A DNA stretch of 64,000 bases, from positions 3,704,693 through 3,768,692 of the forward strand of contig NZ_JH651384.1 in the NCBI RefSeq assembly GCF_000260135.1. The letters are read 5' to 3'. A program made the translations under genes and the position numbers. Positions 45,772 through 54,343 of this stretch are shown here, piece after piece (position 1 is the stretch's first letter; every line of letters begins with the position of its first letter). Below the pieces are notes generated by a model, which saw only the letters and a list, made by a program, of their open reading frames with translations, did not search any database and had not been told where the DNA came from. This DNA comes from Thiothrix nivea DSM 5205. GTDB lineage: Bacteria; Pseudomonadota; Gammaproteobacteria; Thiotrichales; Thiotrichaceae.

Positions 45772-46428
45772 TTGATCCAGTACAATCCACCAGCACATGA
45801 CAGCCTGAAGATCCTTTACCGGGATGCTTCCTTGTTGGTAGTCGATAAGCCTGCGGGTTTGCTCTCCGTCCCGGGTCGTGGCGAAAGCAAGCAGGATTGC
45901 CTGCTAAGCCGTGTACAAGCCGAATTTCCCGATGCCTTGATTGTCCACCGGTTGGACATGGGTACGTCGGGCATTATGCTGTTGGCGTTTGGCAAGGCAA
46001 TGGAGCGCGCCCTCAGCATCCTGTTCCAGACGCGCAATGTGCACAAGCGTTACGTGGCGTTGGTCACCGGGCAATTGCAACAGGCGTGCGGCGAAATCAA
46101 CCTGCCACTGATGACCGACTGGCCAAACCGCCCACGTCAGATGGTGAGCCTTGAACAGGGCAAGCCTTCCCTCACCCGTTATCGCGTGCTTGACTATGAT
46201 GTCAGCATGAATGCTTCCCGGGTGGAGCTGGAGCCTGTCACCGGGCGTTCCCACCAGTTACGGGTGCATTTGCAGGCGCTGGGGCATCCAATCTTGGGTG
46301 ATGAGCTATACGCCAGCGCGGCGGTATGCGCCCAGTCCGTGCGTTTGTTGCTGCACGCAACATTCATTGAATTCCCACATCCTTTGACAAGTAGGCAAAT
46401 AGCGGTTGAAAGTAAGGCTCCGTTTTAA
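45772..46428 (+). CDS. rluA: RNA pseudouridine synthase RluA
   Basis: A 218-aa pseudouridine synthase, almost the same length as E. coli RluA (dual-specific for 23S rRNA U746 and tRNA U32). The catalytic aspartate is D62 in VHRLDMGTSGIMLLA. The N-terminus ILYRDASLLVVDKPAGLLSV and the C-terminal GRSHQLRVHLQALGHPILGD are typical. The start is taken as TTG at 45772, close to AGGAAGGG; no in-frame ATG lies nearby. Substrate specificity is inferred from length and similarity. Confidence 0.9.
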   Translation: MIQYNPPAHDSLKILYRDASLLVVDKPAGLLSVPGRGESKQDCLLSRVQAEFPDALIVHRLDMGTSGIMLLAFGKAMERALSILFQTRNVHKRYVALVTGQLQQACGEINLPLMTDWPNRPRQMVSLEQGKPSLTRYRVLDYDVSMNASRVELEPVTGRSHQLRVHLQALGHPILGDELYASAAVCAQSVRLLLHATFIEFPHPLTSRQIAVESKAPF

Positions 46429-46546
46429 AATGTCTGTTGTCATTTGAGACAGGTTTGCGTCAAAATCCGCACTGCTTTTCTGAACTCTGTGGGCTAACAG
46501 GTTTCTAACTACGTGACGATATACAACAATCATTGAGGTGTTCACT

Positions 46547-47194
46547 ATGAAAATTTCCATGCGTACCCTGTTGATCAGTACCGTTTCTGCGGCAGTGCTG
46601 GCAGGCTGCGGCCCCAATGGGGAAATGACCCGCGCTGAACAGGGCGCTATCATCGGCGCGCTGGGTGGTGCTGTCGTCGGCAAGAATACCGGCGACAAGG
46701 ATCGGGGTCACACCGTAGCCGGTGCTGTCGTCGGCGGTCTGGCCGGTGCGGCCATCGGTAACTATATGGATCAGCAGGAAGCCGCCCTGCGCCAGCAACT
46801 GCAAGGCACTGGCGTACAGGTTGAGCGTCAGGACAACAACATCATCCTGACCATGCCGGATGCAATTACCTTCGACTTTGGCCGTTCTGAAGTCAAGCCG
46901 CAGTTCTATGGCGTGCTGAACAATCTGGCGACCACCCTGAACCAGTTCCCGGAAACCCGCATCCAGATTGCCGGCCATACCGATGCTATCGGCAGTGATG
47001 CGTCCAACCTGACCCTTTCCCAGCAACGCGCCAACAGTGTGCGCGGTTATCTGGCAGGTGCAGGTGTGGCCCAGCAGCGTATGCAGGCAGTGGGTTACGG
47101 CGAAAGCCGCCCGGTTGCGGATAACAGTACCGATGCGGGCCGTGCACAAAACCGCCGGGTAGAAATTACCCTGATTCCGGTTCAGCAACAATAA
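46547..47194 (+). CDS. OmpA-family lipoprotein with glycine-zipper domain (YiaD-like)
   Basis: A 215-aa lipoprotein. The start is ATG 46547, with GAGG 8 bases upstream. The signal peptide ends in the lipobox LAGC (C21). A glycine-zipper region follows (GAIIGALGGAVVGKNTG; GAVVGGLAGAAIGNYM). The C-terminal OmpA domain contains ITFDFGRSEVKP, IQIAGHTDAIGSDASN and SQQRANSVRGYL, which binds peptidoglycan. It probably links the outer membrane to the cell wall. Confidence 0.9.
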   Translation: MKISMRTLLISTVSAAVLAGCGPNGEMTRAEQGAIIGALGGAVVGKNTGDKDRGHTVAGAVVGGLAGAAIGNYMDQQEAALRQQLQGTGVQVERQDNNIILTMPDAITFDFGRSEVKPQFYGVLNNLATTLNQFPETRIQIAGHTDAIGSDASNLTLSQQRANSVRGYLAGAGVAQQRMQAVGYGESRPVADNSTDAGRAQNRRVEITLIPVQQQ

Positions 47195-47244
47195 CCCCGC
47201 AATAGTCGGAAATCCGGCTTCTGCACTATAATCCGTTGTAGGAT

Positions 47245-47266
47245 GAAGGCTCCATAAGGAGCCTTC
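47245..47266 (+). terminator. Hairpin between the OmpA-type gene and pgsA-like gene
   Basis: GAAGGCTCC and GGAGCCTTC form a perfect 9-base stem with an ATAA loop, ending 11 bases before the pgsA-like ATG. It has only a short CTTG after it, so it could be a weak terminator or an element in the pgsA leader. Confidence 0.5.
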
Positions 47267-47277
47267 CTTGTATAAAA

Positions 47278-47838
47278 ATGGATGGTAACGTGCGGGAACA
47301 AATTCCAAACATCATCACAGTTATCCGTATCCTTTCTATAGCGCCGATTTGCTGGCTGCTGTGGCAGGGGTCTTATGCGCTGGCGCTGGCATTGTTGGTG
47401 GTGGCGGGCTTGTCCGATGCGCTGGACGGTTTTCTGGCGCGCCGCTACGGCTGGTTCACACGGCTGGGGGCAATACTCGACCCGGTGGCGGACAAACTGT
47501 TTGTGGTGTCAGTGTTCATTGTATTCGGCTTGAAAGGTAGTCTGCCATGGTGGCTGGTTGCGCTGGTTATCGGGCGTGATGTGGTGATCGTGCTGGGTGC
47601 GCTTGCCTACCGGCTGGTAACGGGTACGCTGGATATGCGGCCATTGCTCATCAGCAAGCTGAATACCGGTTTACAGATTTTCCTGCTGGCGACGACCTTG
47701 CTAAGTATGGCATTGCATCCATTGCCGGGTTGGTTCAATCAGGGCTTGCAATGGTTGGTGGCGGTCACGACCGTGCTGAGCGGCATTGCTTATGTCTTGT
47801 TGTGGAGCCGTTATACGATTAACAGGAGTCATGCATGA
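47278..47838 (+). CDS. pgsA: CDP-alcohol phosphatidyltransferase family protein (PgsA-like)
   Basis: A 186-aa inner-membrane enzyme of the CDP-alcohol phosphotransferase family. The full motif D-x2-D-G-x2-A-R-x8-G-x3-D-x3-D is seen from D47 to D72 (SDALDGFLARRYGWF, then GAILDPVADK). Five or six hydrophobic segments fit phosphatidylglycerophosphate synthase. Acceptor specificity (glycerol 3-phosphate or another alcohol such as cardiolipin-type) is inferred. It overlaps the PerM-like gene by 4 bases. Confidence 0.85.
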   Translation: MDGNVREQIPNIITVIRILSIAPICWLLWQGSYALALALLVVAGLSDALDGFLARRYGWFTRLGAILDPVADKLFVVSVFIVFGLKGSLPWWLVALVIGRDVVIVLGALAYRLVTGTLDMRPLLISKLNTGLQIFLLATTLLSMALHPLPGWFNQGLQWLVAVTTVLSGIAYVLLWSRYTINRSHA

Positions 47839-48950
47839 TACTGGAAAGCGGGCGTTGGTTCTGGTTGACCGTGGGTGTTATCAGTGTTGCCTTGCTGGTG
47901 CTGCTGTCCCCCATCCTGACCCCCTTTTTAGTGGGCGCGTTTCTGGCCTATCTGGGGGATCCGCTGGTTGACCGGCTGGAAGGGTGGAAGCTTTCCCGTA
48001 CCCTGTCAGTCACAACCGTGTTTGTGGCTATCTTCTTGCTGGTGCTGCTGTTTTTCCTGTTTCTGGTGCCGGTGCTGGAAACCCAGGTGAAACTGTTCAT
48101 CAGTACAGTTCCCCGTTATCTCGACTGGGGCGTGAACATGCTGGGGCCTTACCTGAACGAAAATTTTGGTGTTGATCCTAGCGTGCTGGAGATGGATAGG
48201 CTCAAGGGCGTCATCGCTTCGCACTGGAAAGAGACGGGTGGCTTTATCCGCAATGCCATCCAGACCATTTCCAAATCAGGTTTTGTCGTTTTGGGGTGGG
48301 TAGCAAACCTGGCGCTGATCCCGATTATTACCTTTTACCTGCTGCGCGACTGGGATCGGATGGTGGCGTATATCGACGACCTGTTGCCACGTTCGATCGA
48401 GCCGTTGGTGGCGAAACTGGCGCGCGAATCGGATGATGTGCTGGGCGCTTTCCTGCGCGGGCAATTGCTGGTCATGATGGCGCTGGCGTGTATTTATGCT
48501 CTAGGCTTGTGGCTGGTGGGGCTGGAATTTGCCCTGCTGATTGGGTTGATTGCCGGGCTGGTCAGTTTTGTGCCTTACCTCGGCCTGATTGTCGGGGTTG
48601 GGGTTGCCGGGGTTGCCATCCTGTTCCAGACACAGGATGTTTTCAACCTGTTCTGGGTGTTTGCCGTGTTTGGCGTAGCGCAGGTAATCGAAGGCACGGT
48701 GCTGACGCCGCTGCTGGTGGGGGAGCGTATCGGTTTGCATCCGGTCACCGTCATTTTTGCCGTGCTGGCAGGTGGGCAACTGTTCGGTTTCTTTGGAGTA
48801 TTATTGGCCTTGCCGGTAGCGGCAGTGTTGGCGGTAATCATGCGCCATGTCCATGAAACCTATAAGCAGAGCCAGATTTACGGCATTGAGACACCTGAAA
48901 TGCCGCCAGCCATTGAACTGGACGACAGCGAGGAAAAAAGCCGGGGATGA
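47835..48950 (+). CDS. AI-2E family transporter (PerM-like)
   Basis: A 371-aa polytopic membrane protein of the AI-2E/PerM family. It has a hydrophobic pair at the N-terminus (WFWLTVGVISVALLVLLSPI) and several further helices. The motifs GGQLFGFFGVLLALPVAAVL and VSFVPYLGLIVGVGVAGVAI are conserved in the family. The acidic tail (EMPPAIELDDSEEKSRG) is cytoplasmic. It overlaps pgsA and hda by 4 bases each, the usual order perM-hda in Gammaproteobacteria. The true substrate is unknown. Confidence 0.88.
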   Translation: MILESGRWFWLTVGVISVALLVLLSPILTPFLVGAFLAYLGDPLVDRLEGWKLSRTLSVTTVFVAIFLLVLLFFLFLVPVLETQVKLFISTVPRYLDWGVNMLGPYLNENFGVDPSVLEMDRLKGVIASHWKETGGFIRNAIQTISKSGFVVLGWVANLALIPIITFYLLRDWDRMVAYIDDLLPRSIEPLVAKLARESDDVLGAFLRGQLLVMMALACIYALGLWLVGLEFALLIGLIAGLVSFVPYLGLIVGVGVAGVAILFQTQDVFNLFWVFAVFGVAQVIEGTVLTPLLVGERIGLHPVTVIFAVLAGGQLFGFFGVLLALPVAAVLAVIMRHVHETYKQSQIYGIETPEMPPAIELDDSEEKSRG

Positions 48951-49663
48951 CGCAGCAACTGACATTGAACGTCGGGATGCGGGAAGGGCACCGTTTCAGC
49001 TCTTTTTTTGTTACGCCCGAAAATGCTGAACTGCTGGGAATCCTCAAGCAGGGGTTTGGGCAGTATTTCCCCCAATTATTTCTGTGGGGCGAGACGGAGG
49101 CAGGCAAATCCCACCTGTTACAGGCATATTGCGAGCAGTATTATCAGCAGGGTCTGCTAGCCGCCTATTTGCCACTGAAAAGTTGTATGCACTACGGCCT
49201 CAGGGTGTTGGGGGGAATTGAAAACAAGCATCTGGTCGCCATTGATGAACTGGATGCTGTGATCGGTCAGCGCGATTGGGAACTGGCGTTGATGAACCTG
49301 ATCAATAATTGCCGCGCCAGTGATCGTCCCTTGCTCATGGCAGCGCGTATCAACCCCCGCCAAATGCACTGTGCTTTACCGGATTTTGCCTCACGTTTAT
49401 TGTGGGGGGCTGATTATCGTGTCCACCCGGTACAGGGTGGGCAGTGCTTTCAGGCAATGGCCTGGCGCGCCCATCAGCGTGGTTTTGATTTGCCGGAACA
49501 CGTCATGAAATATATAAAGCGGCATTTCCCAGCTGACATGCCAACGCTCATGGCTGTACTGGATCGGCTGGATAAGGCCAGCCTGACTAGAGGGCGGAGA
49601 ATTACCCGGGAGTTCATCCGGGAAGTCATGCAGGATTTCAATCCTGTGCCACACTTGACATAA
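48947..49663 (+). CDS. hda: DnaA regulatory inactivator Hda
   Basis: A 238-aa AAA+ protein that, bound to the DNA-loaded beta clamp, promotes hydrolysis of DnaA-ATP and prevents re-initiation. The N-terminus QQLTLNV is a clamp-binding motif. Walker A is GETEAGKSHLLQAYC (about 48-62), Walker B is LVAIDELDAV, and the sensor 2 region is near the C-terminus. It overlaps perM by 4 bases. Confidence 0.93.
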   Translation: MTQQLTLNVGMREGHRFSSFFVTPENAELLGILKQGFGQYFPQLFLWGETEAGKSHLLQAYCEQYYQQGLLAAYLPLKSCMHYGLRVLGGIENKHLVAIDELDAVIGQRDWELALMNLINNCRASDRPLLMAARINPRQMHCALPDFASRLLWGADYRVHPVQGGQCFQAMAWRAHQRGFDLPEHVMKYIKRHFPADMPTLMAVLDRLDKASLTRGRRITREFIREVMQDFNPVPHLT

Positions 49664-49693
49664 CCCATTATCATCAAAACAAGGAGATTAATC

Positions 49694-50377
49694 ATGGATA
49701 TGCATAGTTTTCTCAACCAGTTACTGCAATCCGGTAAGGATATGGCGCAAAAAGGCCAGGACATGGCGGAACAGAAACTGGGTATTCCGGCAGAAGGCGT
49801 TGAGCGCGACCAGATGTTATCCGGCCTGAAAACGGGTGCGGCAGCGGCAGGCGTACTGGCGTTGTTGCTGGGCACTGGGGCAGGCCGCCGGGTAACGGGC
49901 GCTGCGGTCAAGGTTGGTAGTCTGGCTGCATTAGGTGGCTTGGCCTACCAGATGTACCGACAATGGGAAACAGGTGGCACCGCTGCCAGTGGCACGGCAC
50001 AAGCCGGTGAGCCTGCCATGCTGGAAGCGCCAGCACCCAAAGCCAGCACGGAAGCCTTGATGAAAGCCATGATTGCCGCAGCCAAGGCGGATGGCCATGT
50101 GGATTCCGGTGAACTGGAGAAGATCCGCCAACAACTGGCAGAAGTGGATCTGGATGGCAACGTCAATGACATGATCATGGAAGAGCTTGCCCAGCCGCGC
50201 AGCGCTACCGACATTGCCGCACTGGCAAACAATGATATTGCTGTGGCTACCGAACTCTACTTGGTGTCAGCAGCGATTATTGATGATGCCAATGACGCAG
50301 AAAAAGCCTGGCTGACTGATTTGCGGGCTGCACTGCAACTGCCAGAAACGATCGATAGCAATATTCAATCATTGTAA
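49694..50377 (+). CDS. DUF533 family protein (TerB-like domain)
   Basis: A 227-aa protein with an N-terminal helix (MHSFLNQLLQSGKDMAQKGQ), a glycine-rich hydrophobic stretch (KTGAAAAGVLALLLGTGAGR) and a C-terminal DUF533 domain related to TerB. That domain contains MKAMIAAAKADGHVDSGELE and the DLDGNVNDMIMEELAQP acidic site. It may bind a divalent metal. It follows hda by 30 bases with AAGGAG upstream. Physiological role unknown. Confidence 0.88.
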   Translation: MDMHSFLNQLLQSGKDMAQKGQDMAEQKLGIPAEGVERDQMLSGLKTGAAAAGVLALLLGTGAGRRVTGAAVKVGSLAALGGLAYQMYRQWETGGTAASGTAQAGEPAMLEAPAPKASTEALMKAMIAAAKADGHVDSGELEKIRQQLAEVDLDGNVNDMIMEELAQPRSATDIAALANNDIAVATELYLVSAAIIDDANDAEKAWLTDLRAALQLPETIDSNIQSL

Positions 50378-50426
50378 AAGCTTTGTGCCCTTGGTTTTTT
50401 CCCTGATGGGATAAAGAGCCAGGGGC

Positions 50427-50606
50427 TTAATCTTCTTCGAACACATCTTTCAGGCGGCGTGCTAGCGCTTTGCGCTCCAGATAATCCTCCAGATTTCGTC
50501 TGACAACATGAGGTTTTACCTTTTTGCCATCTGTTGTGGGTGTGGTTTTCTCAAAGCTGAAGAGTTCGTCTTCCTGGTCAATCTCGAATTCTTTATTATC
50601 ACGCAT
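50427..50606 (-). CDS. Small PA3496-like protein, 59 aa
   Basis: A 59-aa protein, MRDNKEFEIDQEDELFSFEK then a basic C-terminal helix RRNLEDYLERKALARRLKDV ending FEED. The helix resembles the PA3496 family of small envelope-integrity proteins, but that is from memory of the pattern. GGAG lies 8 bases before the ATG. It is convergent with the DUF533 gene (49 bases apart). Short but well supported by its ribosome-binding site and amphipathic composition. Confidence 0.7.
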   Translation of the reverse strand: MRDNKEFEIDQEDELFSFEKTTPTTDGKKVKPHVVRRNLEDYLERKALARRLKDVFEED

Positions 50607-50795
50607 GGTTTTAACTCCTGTTCCCGTTATGCACGGTAAATCCCAGAACTGAAGTGTTTTGATACGCTTTGTGGTTCTGCCGCAAGCCAGTTTCGGGTTT
50701 GCGTTTGCAGTATAAAAAATATAGCTGAACTTGTGCTGATCAAGTCCTGTCAGCCAGTAAATTTTTCAACAGGTGGAATCTGGCTGATGGGTGGC

Positions 50796-50831
50796 AGGAT
50801 AGGTGAACGAGTCACTGATGTCACCTATCCT
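50796..50831 (-). other. Perfect 11-base hairpin downstream of dsbD
   Basis: AGGATAGGTGA (50796-50806) and TCACCTATCCT (50821-50831) are exact complements around a 14-base loop, 22 bases beyond the dsbD stop. There is no T-run on the minus strand, so it is either an RNA 3'-end stabiliser, a Rho-associated barrier or a protein site. Confidence 0.5.
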
Positions 50832-50852
50832 CTATGACAATGTTATGAAGGT

Positions 50853-53120
50853 TTAGTGGACATTTTGCTGGAAGCGTTGGATACGCCCGAGGAAAGCTTC
50901 AGGTGCTTCATACCCTGCCAAACGGACTTCCTTGATTTCTTCCCCATTGGGTTTGAAAAACAGGACTTGTGGTGGGCCAAACAGGCCGAAGTGTTTGTTT
51001 AAGGCTTGATCCTGCCCATCATCAGCAGTTACATCCGCTTGTAATAACAGGGTGTTGCCATTGCCAAGGGCGGTAACGACAGCAGGGTTCTTGAAGGTTT
51101 TGTGTTCCAGTTCCTTACAGGCAATGCACCAGTCGGCGTAAAAGTCGAGCATCACCGGCTTGTTTTGCGCCTTGGCTTGTTCCAGTGCCTGTTGCAGACC
51201 ATCCAGCCCCTTGATACGCTGGAAACTTAGGCGCGGTTCAGCCGCGGTTGCTGCATTGGCGTAGCCTCCGCCAAAGATGCCCTTGAGTGGTTGTAGCAGG
51301 TTGCTGCTGCCCGCAGCGACGCCAAACAGGATCATGCCGCCATAGAACAGCATGATCAGGCCGAGGCTTTTCCAGAAGCGCCCCCAACCGCCTGATTCAT
51401 CATCGACCCGTTCCAGTGCGCCCATGTAGATGCCGGAACTCACTAGCAGGATGCCGGTCAAGGCCATGGTGACCTCCGCCGCTACAATGCGGTTGAGCAT
51501 CCAGATGGCCAGCCCCAGCATCATGATGCCGAAAATGGCTTTGGTGGTGTCCATCCATGCGCCCGCACGCGGCAGCAGGCGGCCAGCGGAGGTGCCTATC
51601 ATCAGGATGGGCAGTCCCATGCCGAGGCCGAGGGTAAATAATGACAGGCCGCCAAGAATAGCGTCGCGTGTCTGGGCAATGTAAACCAGAGCACCTATCA
51701 GTGGTGCGGTAACGCAGGGGCCAACGATCAGGGCAGAGAGAATCCCCATAATGCCAGCGCCGATAAAGCTGCCGCCTTGCTGACGGTTACTGATTTCGGT
51801 CAGGCGGCTCTGGATGCTGGTTGGCATTTGCAGGTCGTAAAAACCAAACATGGAGAACGCCAGCAACACAAACAACCCGGCAAAGCCGCCAATAATCCAC
51901 GGATTCTGGAACATGATCTGAAGGTTGGAGCCGCTCAGCCCAGCGATGACGCCGACAATGGCGTAGGTCAAGGCCATCGGCAGCACGTAGGAAAGGGAGA
52001 GCAGGAATGCCTTGCGCGGTGACAAATCAGAGGCTGACCCGGCAATAATGCCAGACAGGATCGGGATCATCGGGAAAACGCAGGGGGTGAACGCCAGCCC
52101 CAATCCAGCCAAGAAGAAGAACAGCAGAATGCTTAAATAACTGTCATCCCGCATCCGCATGGTGATAGCGTCCTCGGGAGAAGTTGGGCTATTGGCGGTA
52201 GCGCTGGCGCTGTCATCCTGTTCACGGGGCGGGGCGTCCGCTAGCCCGGCAAGGGAGAGTTCAGTGGCCTTTTTTACTGGGGGGTAACAAATGCCGGTGC
52301 TGTCTGAACAGCCCTGGTACTCGGTTTCCACCACCAGTTTTTGCAGGCCGGTTGAATCAATAATAGGGACTTCGACATCAATATCCTGCCCATAGACTTC
52401 GATTTTACCGAAATACTCATCTTCGACCTGCTCACCCTGGGGGAAAATGGGGGAACCCAGCTGGACACCTTGAGGCTCCTTGACATTAAAGCGGATTTTG
52501 GGGCGGTATAGGTGATGGTCAGGCTGGATGACCCAATGCGCCTTGAGCGTGCCTTTGTCCACTGCCACCAGATCAAAGCTGAAAGCTTGTTCCACTGGCA
52601 ACGCACCGCCGCTCTTGCCGCTTTTTTGGATGACATCCAGCAGGGCGTTAGGTTTGCCTTTTTCAGGCTTCTTGGCATTGTCAGCAGCTGCCAGTGTCAG
52701 GCTGGCCGTTTTGCGTTGGGGGGCGTAACAAAGGCCAGCATCAGCGCACCCCTGGAACTTGACCTTGAGGGCCATTTCCACCGCTTCGCCAATGGTCTGA
52801 CCACGTCCGACGGGAATCTCTACATCAACCTTATGGTGGAAGACTTCAATGGTGCCAAAGTTAGGGTCGTTCTTGCTGTCGCCTTTGGGGAAGCTGGGGT
52901 CGGCCAGCGTCAGCCCTGTATTTTCAGTCTCAAAACCGAAGCGGTCGCGGTATAGGTAATAACCGTCTGCTATATCCCAGGTGGCTTTAATCTTGTCAGG
53001 TGTAACGGCCTCGGCCTTGAATTTGAAGGCTTCGTCAGGCGGCAATAAGTCTTCCTGCTTGAGTGCATGAGCTTGTAGCGAAGCAACAAGCAATAGCAGG
53101 AAGCAGAGCAGTTTTCTCAT
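50853..53120 (-). CDS. dsbD: Thiol:disulfide interchange protein DsbD with doubled N-terminal domain
   Basis: A 755-aa membrane reductase that moves electrons from thioredoxin to periplasmic thiol proteins. After a signal peptide (LLCFLLLLVASLQAHA) there are two nDsbD-like domains in tandem, about residues 21-145 and 175-290, each with a cysteine pair: C125/C131 (GCADAGLCYAP) and C271/C278 (GCSDSTGICYPP). The transmembrane core has the cysteines in FTPCVFPMIPILSG and VGPCVTAPLIGAL. The C-terminal thioredoxin domain has CIAC (665-668) in DFYADWCIACKELEHKTF. The usual length is about 565-600 aa, so the extra N domain is notable. It overlaps cutA by 4 bases. Confidence 0.93.
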   Translation of the reverse strand: MRKLLCFLLLLVASLQAHALKQEDLLPPDEAFKFKAEAVTPDKIKATWDIADGYYLYRDRFGFETENTGLTLADPSFPKGDSKNDPNFGTIEVFHHKVDVEIPVGRGQTIGEAVEMALKVKFQGCADAGLCYAPQRKTASLTLAAADNAKKPEKGKPNALLDVIQKSGKSGGALPVEQAFSFDLVAVDKGTLKAHWVIQPDHHLYRPKIRFNVKEPQGVQLGSPIFPQGEQVEDEYFGKIEVYGQDIDVEVPIIDSTGLQKLVVETEYQGCSDSTGICYPPVKKATELSLAGLADAPPREQDDSASATANSPTSPEDAITMRMRDDSYLSILLFFFLAGLGLAFTPCVFPMIPILSGIIAGSASDLSPRKAFLLSLSYVLPMALTYAIVGVIAGLSGSNLQIMFQNPWIIGGFAGLFVLLAFSMFGFYDLQMPTSIQSRLTEISNRQQGGSFIGAGIMGILSALIVGPCVTAPLIGALVYIAQTRDAILGGLSLFTLGLGMGLPILMIGTSAGRLLPRAGAWMDTTKAIFGIMMLGLAIWMLNRIVAAEVTMALTGILLVSSGIYMGALERVDDESGGWGRFWKSLGLIMLFYGGMILFGVAAGSSNLLQPLKGIFGGGYANAATAAEPRLSFQRIKGLDGLQQALEQAKAQNKPVMLDFYADWCIACKELEHKTFKNPAVVTALGNGNTLLLQADVTADDGQDQALNKHFGLFGPPQVLFFKPNGEEIKEVRLAGYEAPEAFLGRIQRFQQNVH

Positions 53121-53437
53121 TCTTGGGTACTCTCTTCAATCCATCCTAAGTAGTCTGGTAAACCGTGGCTGATGCCAGTCGCAATGATTTCTGGCAATTG
53201 GTAAGGGTGATGGGCGCGTATCAGGGTCTCGACCTGTGCGTAGCAAGCCTGTCGGGTTTTGATCAGCAACAGGTATTCGCTGTCTTCACAGACTTCACCT
53301 TTCCATTGATAAATCGAAGTCATGGGTGGCATGACATTGATACAGGCGGCAAGTTTTTCCTCCAGTAACTTGTGTGCGAGGGATCGGGCGGTATCCTGAT
53401 CCGGCAAGCTTGTCATTATAAGCAGACAATCCGTCAT
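53117..53437 (-). CDS. cutA: Divalent-ion tolerance protein CutA
   Basis: A 106-aa trimeric PII-like protein associated with copper and other divalent metals. The core motif LEEKLAACINVMPPMTSIYQ is followed by WKGEVCEDSEYLLLIKT, both typical of the family, as is HPYQLPEIIATGISHGLPDY near the end. Overlapping dsbD by 4 bases (ATGA on the minus strand), it is first in the cutA-dsbD operon, a common gammaproteobacterial arrangement. Confidence 0.94.
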   Translation of the reverse strand: MTDCLLIMTSLPDQDTARSLAHKLLEEKLAACINVMPPMTSIYQWKGEVCEDSEYLLLIKTRQACYAQVETLIRAHHPYQLPEIIATGISHGLPDYLGWIEESTQE

Positions 53438-53692
53438 TCTTTAGAGTCGTTTACCTAGATTCGGGTAATAGTAGAGTAAATGAGGGGGATCGGCAAAACA
53501 TCTTCGCTTCCTTTTGCGGTGTAGGGTGTTTTTGCTTCTTGGTAAACGGGAAGTCGTTGAAAAAAAGGAATTTACAGTGTCTTTTGCGCAACAGTCGTGG
53601 TTTCTTTGCAACAGGCTGGGGGTGTTCTGAAAAGGGCGATACAGGGAGGCTGGGAGATAAAAAACTTATAGCTGAGGCATGGGGGGAGGGAT
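53438..53692. other. Intergenic region between cutA and hns
   Basis: About 250 bases with no plausible gene, lying between the cutA start and the hns terminator. It should hold the cutA-dsbD promoter. A minus-strand TACTAT is a possible -10 element but no clear -35 accompanies it. Confidence 0.4.
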
Positions 53693-53725
53693 AAAAGGAA
53701 GCCTGTTTAAATCAAGCTTCCTTAA
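53693..53725 (-). terminator. Terminator after hns
   Basis: AAGGAAGC (53695-53702) and GCTTCCTT (53716-53723) form a perfect 8-base stem. Read on the minus strand it is followed by TTTTAT, and it lies 16 bases after the hns stop. Confidence 0.75.
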
Positions 53726-53738
53726 ACCTGTATGTGAG

Positions 53739-54050
53739 TTAAATCAGGCATTCATCCAAGCTATGGCCAGAGCCGACCCACTCTTCCACCCAGCCAGGCT
53801 TTCTGCCGCGGCCACTCCAGGTTTGTTCCGGGCTATTCGGGTTTTTGTATTTGGGTTTAATCACCCGTTTTTTACCTGAGCGCGCTTGCATGACTTCATC
53901 CAGGGTAAAACCAGCTTCTTCCACCATTTCTTCAATGGTTTGGCGCAGGCTTAATAATTCAGTATCACGGCGGTTGGCTATTGCGCTGTCAATGCTGCCC
54001 TTTAGTTTTTCAAGTTCGGCGACGCTGAGGCTGGAAATATCAACTGACAT
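53739..54050 (-). CDS. H-NS family nucleoid-associated DNA-binding protein
   Basis: A 103-aa H-NS-type protein that silences AT-rich, often acquired DNA. The start at 54050 (MSVDISSLSVAELEKLKGSI) is preceded by GGAAAGGTG; a longer open frame upstream has no family similarity. The N-terminal helices mediate oligomers. The DNA-binding C-terminus KYKNPNSPEQTWSGRGRKPG contains the conserved TWxGRGRKP loop. Confidence 0.9.
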   Translation of the reverse strand: MSVDISSLSVAELEKLKGSIDSAIANRRDTELLSLRQTIEEMVEEAGFTLDEVMQARSGKKRVIKPKYKNPNSPEQTWSGRGRKPGWVEEWVGSGHSLDECLI

Positions 54051-54343
54051 AAATAACACCTTTCCTTTTGCATTATGATGAAAAAATATTTTCGGTATAT
54101 TCCTTTTCTTTAAGGCTAAAGTCAAGTATGGATTAATAAAATTAAAGGCTCCAGATTAAAAATATAAGGGAGGGCACAATTTTTTTAGTTTTGTCACTGG
54201 TGTGTTTTCAGGTAAACACCCCACCTTCCCTGATGATTTTTTATCAGACAGGCGGGTGTAGCAGGAAGCGGGCTGATTCTATATACTGAACCCCAATATC
54301 TAATCATAACTATTACATTAATAACACATTTCAGGGGGATTTG

